Shown here piece after piece: positions 59,117 to 64,000 of a DNA stretch of 64,000 nt. The notes under the pieces are model-generated. The model saw nothing but the letters and a program-made list of their open reading frames with translations, was not told the origin of the DNA and did no database searches. Numbering within the stretch: position 1 is the first letter of the stretch; every line of letters begins with the position of its first letter. Made by a program: the position numbers and the translations under genes. Origin of the DNA: Ectopseudomonas guguanensis (GTDB lineage: Bacteria; Pseudomonadota; Gammaproteobacteria; Pseudomonadales; Pseudomonadaceae); NCBI RefSeq assembly GCF_900104265.1, contig NZ_FNJJ01000004.1, positions 186,001 to 250,000 of the forward strand. Direction: 5' to 3'.

Positions 59117-59815
59117 CTATTCGCGGTGCATGAGTTGGTCGTAGAGTTTCAGGGTTTCATTGAGGTTCGCGCCTTCGATCAGGCCGCCATCGTTGAGTAT
59201 CACGCAGCGGTCGCAGAGGTTTGCAATCTGTCCCCGCGAATGCGATACCAATACGACTGTCTGGCCGCTGGCGATCTTCTGCAGCATCGTACGCTCGGCC
59301 TTTTGCTTGAAATGCGCATCGCCGACGCTCAGGACTTCATCTATCAGCAATACGTCGGGGCTGATGATGGTGCTGATGGCGAAGCCGAGCCGAGAAGCCA
59401 TGCCACTCGAATAGTTGCGCACAGGCTCGTCGAAGTAGTCGCCCAGTTCGGCGTAGGCGTTGATTTCATCAAGGCGCTGCGTGACTTCTCTTCGTGTGTA
59501 ACCGAGTAGCATGCCGCCGAACAGGGCGTTGTCGCGCCCTGTCAAGTTGCTGTCGAATCCGGCCTGCAGTGCAAGAAGTGCGACCCTGACACCATGATTG
59601 ATCACTTCCCCGGTATCTGGCTGCAAAGCCCCTGACATGATTTTGAGCAAAGTGGATTTGCCGGCACCATTGGCACCTAGTACCCCTAGCGTCTCTCCGG
59701 CGTGTATATCCAGCGATACGCCCTTAAGGGGCTCGTTAAACGGCTGATGTGCATGCTTGCCGCTGAGCTTGAAACGCACGCCGATATTTCGTAGCGATAG
59801 TACAACCTGCCCCAT
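59117..59815 (-). CDS. wzt: Polysaccharide ABC exporter ATPase (Wzt-like, no C-terminal domain)
   Basis: ATPase of 232 aa: Walker A GVLGANGAGKSTLLKI, signature YSSGMASRLGFAIS, Walker B DVLLIDEVLSVGD, switch His in VLVSHSRGQIANL. It pairs with the Wzm-like permease and powers export of undecaprenyl-linked polysaccharide. The family's optional C-terminal carbohydrate-binding domain (about 200 aa in E. coli O9a Wzt) is absent, so chain-length or end-group recognition is not by this subunit. The start overlaps the permease stop (ATGA). Confidence 0.93.
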   Translation of the reverse strand: MGQVVLSLRNIGVRFKLSGKHAHQPFNEPLKGVSLDIHAGETLGVLGANGAGKSTLLKIMSGALQPDTGEVINHGVRVALLALQAGFDSNLTGRDNALFGGMLLGYTRREVTQRLDEINAYAELGDYFDEPVRNYSSGMASRLGFAISTIISPDVLLIDEVLSVGDAHFKQKAERTMLQKIASGQTVVLVSHSRGQIANLCDRCVILNDGGLIEGANLNETLKLYDQLMHRE

Positions 59816-61266
59816 CAGCGTAGCCCCTGACGCACGAATTTATGCCGTAGGCTGCGATAGAGAGCGGCACCACTCAGTAGCAAAACCATGGCGACCATCA
59901 GCACGAACCCTAGACCAGCAAAGTCGGGCGGATTGCCCTCCAGGATGATCTGGCGATAAGTGCTGATCACCACTGCCATTGGGTTGTATTCGAGCCACTG
60001 AGCGATCCTTCCCGGCATAGACCGGTAGTCGTATATGACCCCGGAAAGAAACATCAGAAGCATAAGTCCCGTACCCACCAGGTTAGCCAGGTCGCGCAGG
60101 AACGGAACGATAGCGGCGATCAGGAGGGCCAGCGCAACGGTAAGCAAAAGCTGCACGAGCAAAACCAGAGGCAGCCAGAGGAGACTCCAGCTGAGCGTCT
60201 TGATGTCAGTGGCCAGCCCAAGCGCGAGCAGGCAGAGCAGGGCTGGCAGCTGTTTGAGAGTCGCTTGCGCTACGCTGACCAGAGGGAAGAACATCGGAGC
60301 GATGTTGGTGGTCAGCATGAGTGACTGCCCCCCGAGAATACTGGTGGCACTGGTAGAAATTGCCTTGGCGAACCACATCCAGGGCACCAGCCCGCAGAGC
60401 AGGAAGAGCCCGTAATTCTGGATACCGGCGTTCAACAGCTGGCTGAACAGGACGTAATAGATGATGAGGTGCAAGAGGGGTTCGATTACAACCCAGGCAT
60501 AGTTGAGATGAGTGCGGGATGTTTCGGATTTCAGCCCCAGTAGCGCCTTGGTCAATATCAACTGCGCAAAATGCAGCTTGCCTGCCGCGCCTCTGCTCCT
60601 GTTCTGCGCCCCTGTCTGCGGAACCGGCTCGAGTAGTTCAGCGCCGTACTGGCCAGCCAGTCGATAGCGGCGTGCCTCTTGGTGTCTACTCTGGCGGGTA
60701 AATACAGTAGACAGTCGAGTGTATGCTTGCCTGTAATCAGGCTTCTTCTGAAGCAGCTGCTGCCAGCGTGCCTCGGCCTCAGGCCAGTCCTCGCACTTTT
60801 CGGCCAGTTCGGCATGCTGAATCTGAGGTTCGATGCGCTGTTCGTCCGCGGCACGAGCCCCCTCATTGAAGATTTGAGCCTGTATCAGGTTGCCCAGGCG
60901 TATCTGCAAATCTGCACTTCGAAACAGAATTTCCCAATGTCCCGGACAATTAGCCAAGCCTTGAGCCAGATATTCTTGCTCCTGATCGCGATCATGCATC
61001 AAGCGCGCCCACTCAGCACTGGTCAGCCAGACACTGGCATGCTTGGCATAGCGCTGGCGGGCCTGGTTGAGAATGGCAGCGGCACCTGACATATCGCCAA
61101 GACGCATGAGGCAGGTAGCACCCTGCGTCCAAGGAGCAGGATGCCCAGGATATTGATCACGATAAAGTTGCCAGAGAGCGCTGGCTTCGAGCCAACGCTT
61201 TTCTCGCATGGGGGCATTGGCGAGGGCAAATGCTTGGGCCGGCGCCAGGAGTTCAGTTTTCAACAT
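59815..61266 (-). CDS. wzm: Wzm-like exporter permease with N-terminal TPR-like fusion
   Basis: Protein of 483 aa. Residues about 1-215 are repeated helical units of TPR type (EASALWQLYRDQYPGHPAPW, GAAAILNQARQRYAKHASVW, EAEARWQQLLQKKPDYRQAY). From about 230 an ABC-2 type permease follows with five or six membrane helices (LHLIIYYVLFSQLLNAGIQN, YGLFLLCGLVPWMWFAKAIS, LLLTVALALLIAAIVPFLRD) as in O-antigen and capsule exporters. The normal Wzm is about 260 aa, so this is a real fusion in one open frame. The TPR part is cytosolic by topology and may bind the glycan machinery. The ATG at 61266 is chosen; a GTG at 61278 is possible. Confidence 0.88.
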   Translation of the reverse strand: MLKTELLAPAQAFALANAPMREKRWLEASALWQLYRDQYPGHPAPWTQGATCLMRLGDMSGAAAILNQARQRYAKHASVWLTSAEWARLMHDRDQEQEYLAQGLANCPGHWEILFRSADLQIRLGNLIQAQIFNEGARAADEQRIEPQIQHAELAEKCEDWPEAEARWQQLLQKKPDYRQAYTRLSTVFTRQSRHQEARRYRLAGQYGAELLEPVPQTGAQNRSRGAAGKLHFAQLILTKALLGLKSETSRTHLNYAWVVIEPLLHLIIYYVLFSQLLNAGIQNYGLFLLCGLVPWMWFAKAISTSATSILGGQSLMLTTNIAPMFFPLVSVAQATLKQLPALLCLLALGLATDIKTLSWSLLWLPLVLLVQLLLTVALALLIAAIVPFLRDLANLVGTGLMLLMFLSGVIYDYRSMPGRIAQWLEYNPMAVVISTYRQIILEGNPPDFAGLGFVLMVAMVLLLSGAALYRSLRHKFVRQGLR

Positions 61267-61280
61267 GCCGGAGGCCACGG

Positions 61281-61826
61281 TCAGGCGAATAGGTCGGCAT
61301 CTGCCAGCGATTTACCTAGCTGGTCTTTTTTCGATAGCGCAGGTGCTTCGCTGATCGGCCAGTCGATCCCGAGATCGGAGTCGTTCCAAATAACACAGCG
61401 CTCGTACTCTGGGGCGTAGTAATCCGTGGTCTTGTAAAGAAATTCGGCAGTTTCGCTCAGCACAACAAATCCATGGGCAAAGCCCTCGGGAACCCAGAGC
61501 TGATGCTTGTTCTCAGCGCTCAGGTAGGCACCAACCCAATGCCCAAAACTTGCACTGCTTCTGCGCAAGTCAACTGCAACATCGAATACTTCACCCTGAA
61601 CCACCCGCACCAGTTTTCCCTGGGGTTGCTGGATCTGGTAGTGCAAGCCTCGCAAGACATTTTTCACGGAGCGCGAATGGTTGTCTTGCACAAAAGATAC
61701 GGGCTTACCAACAGCCTTTTCAAAGCGACGCTGGTTGAAGCTTTCAAGGAAGAAGCCTCGCTCGTCGCCAAATACTTCGGGTTCGAACAGGATTACATCT
61801 GGGATGGCTAGTGGTGTAGCTTTCAT
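61281..61826 (-). CDS. rmlC: dTDP-4-dehydrorhamnose 3,5-epimerase
   Basis: Cupin-fold epimerase of 181 aa, third step of dTDP-L-rhamnose synthesis. FEPEVFGDERGFFLESFNQR and QDNHSRSVKNVLRGLHYQIQ hold the catalytic His and Lys region, VVQGEVFDVAVDLRRSSASF follows, and VPEGFAHGFVVLSETAEFLYK completes the core. The start shares a base with the rmlA stop (TAATG). Confidence 0.98.
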   Translation of the reverse strand: MKATPLAIPDVILFEPEVFGDERGFFLESFNQRRFEKAVGKPVSFVQDNHSRSVKNVLRGLHYQIQQPQGKLVRVVQGEVFDVAVDLRRSSASFGHWVGAYLSAENKHQLWVPEGFAHGFVVLSETAEFLYKTTDYYAPEYERCVIWNDSDLGIDWPISEAPALSKKDQLGKSLADADLFA

Positions 61827-62710
61827 TAGTAAATCGTCTCATTCAGAAGTCGTTTGAGGTACTGGCCATAGCCGTTCTTGGAGAGCGGTGCAGCGAGTTT
61901 TTCAAGCTGTTCTGCCGAGATCCATTTCTGCCGGAAAGCAATCTCCTCAGGGCAAGCGACTTTGAGTCCCTGGCGATGTTCCAGCGTGGCGATGAAGTGG
62001 CTGGCCTCTAGCAACGACTCGTGTGTTCCGGTATCGAGCCATGCATAACCGCGTCCCATGATTTCTACCGACAAGTTCCCTTGTTCGAGGTAGATACGAT
62101 TGAGGTCGGTGATTTCCAGCTCGCCTCGATCAGACGGTTTAATGTCTTTTGCTATATCCACGACCTGATTGTCGTAAAAGTAGAGTCCGGTTACGGCATA
62201 GCTCGACTTAGGCTGCAGTGGCTTCTCTTCCAGGCTAATGGCTTTGCCTTGGGCGTCGAACTCGACAACACCATAACGCTCCGGATCGTTTACGTGATAC
62301 GCAAAAACGCTGGCGCCATCCTGACGCTCCATAGCGCTGTGCAGCAGCTCATTGAAGTCATGGCCGTGATAGATGTTGTCACCCAGCACGAGCGCAGACA
62401 GATCATTGCCTATGAATTCCTCACCTATGAGGAATGCTTGTGCCAGGCCATCCGGCGATGCTTGCACCGCGTAAGAGATATTCAATCCCCAAGCACTACC
62501 GTCACCTAGCAGGTGCTGGAATCGCGGTGTGTCCTGCGGGGTGGAAATGACCAGAATATCGCGAATTCCAGCCAGCATTAGGGTTGTCAACGGATAGTAG
62601 ATCATCGGCTTGTCGTACACCGGTAGAAGCTGCTTGGAGATCGCCAAGGTCGCCGGGTGCAGGCGAGTGCCGGAACCGCCGGCAAGGATGATTCCTTTAC
62701 GTTTGAGCAT
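61826..62710 (-). CDS. rmlA: Glucose-1-phosphate thymidylyltransferase
   Basis: First enzyme of dTDP-L-rhamnose synthesis, 294 aa, joining glucose 1-phosphate and d[23 protein letters not shown] is the nucleotide-binding loop; [31 protein letters not shown] and [18 protein letters not shown] complete the site. The ATG at 62710 gives [14 protein letters not shown]; an in-frame start at 62761 would lie inside rmlD. Feedback by dTDP-rhamnose is typical of the family. Confidence 0.98.
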   Translation of the reverse strand: MLKRKGIILAGGSGTRLHPATLAISKQLLPVYDKPMIYYPLTTLMLAGIRDILVISTPQDTPRFQHLLGDGSAWGLNISYAVQASPDGLAQAFLIGEEFIGNDLSALVLGDNIYHGHDFNELLHSAMERQDGASVFAYHVNDPERYGVVEFDAQGKAISLEEKPLQPKSSYAVTGLYFYDNQVVDIAKDIKPSDRGELEITDLNRIYLEQGNLSVEIMGRGYAWLDTGTHESLLEASHFIATLEHRQGLKVACPEEIAFRQKWISAEQLEKLAAPLSKNGYGQYLKRLLNETIY

Positions 62711-62712
62711 TT

Positions 62713-63609
62713 TTACTTCTCCAATATCTCTGTAAGCATCCGTGCCACGCCGACTTGCCACTCAGGCAAGCTCAGCTCAAAGGCTTTCTGCAGTTTCTGA
62801 GTATCGAGTCGCGAGTTATTAGGCCGCTTTGCCGGGGTTGGATAGGCGCTGCTTGCAACGGCAGTGATCTGACTGCTAGATACTTGAAGAGCGACCCCGG
62901 CATTTTCAGCCTGTTCTAGAACGAAGCACGCATAGGCATGCCAATTGGTCTCACCCGAAGCCGCCAGGTGATAGAGCCCTCCAAGCTCTGGCTTCTGCAG
63001 GGTCGCGCGGATGGCATGAGCACTGACATCTGCAAGCAATTCGGCCCCGGTTGGGGCACCGAATTGGTCGGCAATCACATTGAGGCTGTCGCGCTCCCGG
63101 GCGAGGCGAAGCATGGTCTTGGCAAAGTTGTTGCCGCGCGCGGCGTATACCCAACTGGTACGCAGAATCAGATGCAGGCAACCGGTGGCCTGAATCGCCT
63201 GCTCACCGGCCAACTTGGTGAGACCGTAGACATTGACTGGGGCGACGGCGTCCTCTTCACGCCAGGGCTCCAGGCCATCACCAGAAAATACGTAGTCAGT
63301 GGAGTAATGCACCAGAAGGCTATCTAGCCGCTTGGCCTCGCGCGCCAGCACGGCAACCGCCTCGGCATTGATCCGCAGTGCCTGCTCAGGCTCGCTCTCG
63401 GCTTGATCTACCGCTGTATAGGCCGCTGCATTAACAATCACCTCGGGAGCGAAGCGCTGCACCGTAGTTGCCAGACCGTCAATGTCTCGCAGGTCACCGC
63501 AATATTGATTGCTTTGAGCATCAAGCGCCAACAATTGCCCTAATGGCGCCAAACTGCGTTGCAACTCCCAACCGACCTGGCCATTTTTGCCTAGCAGCAA
63601 TATTTTCAT
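62713..63609 (-). CDS. rmlD: dTDP-4-dehydrorhamnose reductase
   Basis: NAD(P)H-dependent last step of dTDP-L-rhamnose synthesis, 298 aa, SDR fold. [20 protein letters not shown] is the dinucleotide loop, [20 protein letters not shown] the substrate site, and [12 protein letters not shown] carries the catalytic Tyr and Lys. [20 protein letters not shown] is typical. The ATG at 63609 overlaps the rmlB stop (ATGA). Confidence 0.97.
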   Translation of the reverse strand: MKILLLGKNGQVGWELQRSLAPLGQLLALDAQSNQYCGDLRDIDGLATTVQRFAPEVIVNAAAYTAVDQAESEPEQALRINAEAVAVLAREAKRLDSLLVHYSTDYVFSGDGLEPWREEDAVAPVNVYGLTKLAGEQAIQATGCLHLILRTSWVYAARGNNFAKTMLRLARERDSLNVIADQFGAPTGAELLADVSAHAIRATLQKPELGGLYHLAASGETNWHAYACFVLEQAENAGVALQVSSSQITAVASSAYPTPAKRPNNSRLDTQKLQKAFELSLPEWQVGVARMLTEILEK

Positions 63610-64000
63610 ATCTGGCGCTCGCTGTAGTTTTTCTCTAACCATTCGCGATAACTACCAGATAGAACATTCGCTACCCAATCTTGATTATTCAGATACCACT
63701 GAACCGTTTTTCGAATACCGGTTTCGAAGGTTTCAGAAGGTTTCCAACCCAGGTCCTCTGCAATTTTTGTAGCATCAATGGCATAGCGTCGATCATGTCC
63801 TGGCCGATCAGTTACATAAGCAATTTGCTGCTGGTATGGCTGCCCATCTGCACGCGGCCGAAGTTCATCGAGCAGCGCGCAAACGGTATGTACGATCTCC
63901 AGGTTAGTTTTTTCGTTCCACCCACCAACGTTATATGTCTCGCCCAGCTCACCGGCTTCAAGAACACGACGTATTGCACTGCAGTGGTCTTTAACGTATA
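63606..64000 (-). CDS. rmlB: dTDP-glucose 4,6-dehydratase, 3' part only
   Basis: The C-terminal 130 or so codons of RmlB, which makes dTDP-4-keto-6-deoxyglucose. The visible end reads ETFETGIRKTVQWYLNNQDW and [15 protein letters not shown]; upstream there is GWNEKTNLEIVHTVCALLDE and GRPGHDRRYAIDATKIAEDL, the usual C-terminal signature. The gene runs off the right edge. Order rmlB-D-A-C with 1-4 base overlaps is that of PAO1 (PA5161-PA5164 as I recall). Confidence 0.96.
   Translation of the reverse strand, partial: YVKDHCSAIRRVLEAGELGETYNVGGWNEKTNLEIVHTVCALLDELRPRADGQPYQQQIAYVTDRPGHDRRYAIDATKIAEDLGWKPSETFETGIRKTVQWYLNNQDWVANVLSGSYREWLEKNYSERQI

Overview
The window is a GC-rich gammaproteobacterial chromosome segment from a Pseudomonas, most like the P. 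mendocina / P. oleovorans side of the genus. The evidence is protein content and gene order. The left part (ilvA-rpiA ... D-2-hydroxyglutarate dehydrogenase-serA ... acylase) resembles the P. aeruginosa PAO1 PA0331-PA0305 neighbourhood. From about 21 kb the order follows PAO1 PA5126-PA5155 (trmL-secB-grxC-yibN, gpmI-envC-ctpA, three tandem solute-binding proteins, hisF-hisA-hisH-hisB, asmA-mutY-yggX, tRNA-Phe, amino-acid ABC transporter). It continues into a tRNA-Thr / rmlBDAC region. PAO1 numbers are from memory, not from a search.

Region by region. 1-5.5 kb: start of ilvA, a small RTX-type protein, rpiA, and a cadmium/zinc resistance unit (DUF3703 gene and cadA, divergent from the MerR-type regulator cadR, with a MerR-style overlong-spacer promoter). 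5.6-8.8 kb: two paralogous SdiA-regulated-family membrane-anchored proteins around a YgiW/YdeI OB-fold periplasmic protein, then a fumarylacetoacetate-hydrolase family enzyme. 8.9-11.7 kb: D-2-hydroxyglutarate dehydrogenase divergent from serA, a metabolic pair. 11.8-20.9 kb: DUF523, a 2OG-Fe(II) oxygenase, DUF2059, a lipase-like hydrolase, a thioredoxin-like protein, a chemoreceptor, an AraC regulator and a HacB-like N-acylase. 20.9-21.25 kb: a non-coding block with clustered NtrC-like half sites, a near-consensus sigma-54 promoter and two 45-bp modules. I interpret it as an NrsZ-type nitrogen-regulated small RNA. 21.2-38.7 kb: conserved housekeeping genes. 38.9-41.3 kb: tRNA-Phe followed by a decayed integrase fragment and a translationally coupled three-gene unit (31-codon ORF, HTH-ImmA/IrrE-like protease, DUF4411 PIN-like protein), then a block of short tandem repeats, probably the remnant of an integrated element. 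41.4-45.7 kb: amino-acid ABC transporter and a methyltransferase. 46-64 kb: tRNA-Thr and a surface-polysaccharide locus.

The polysaccharide locus (46.7-64 kb) is visibly richer in A+T than the core, most strongly at 46.7-58.5 kb. It combines dTDP-L-rhamnose synthesis (rmlB partial, D, A, C), an ABC-type exporter (a Wzm-like permease fused to an N-terminal TPR-like region, and a short Wzt-like ATPase), a RgpF-type rhamnan protein, a GT61-like glycosyltransferase, a NDP-hexose 2,3-dehydratase family protein, a sulfation set (cysC plus three sulfotransferase-like proteins) and a three-gene cassette of DRE-TIM aldolase, KdsB-like cytidylyltransferase and HAD phosphatase. My inference is a rhamnose-containing, sulfated cell-surface glycan that also carries an unusual CMP-activated ulosonic acid. 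That cassette is the most promising candidate for undescribed biochemistry in the window. The sRNA locus is the best non-coding finding.
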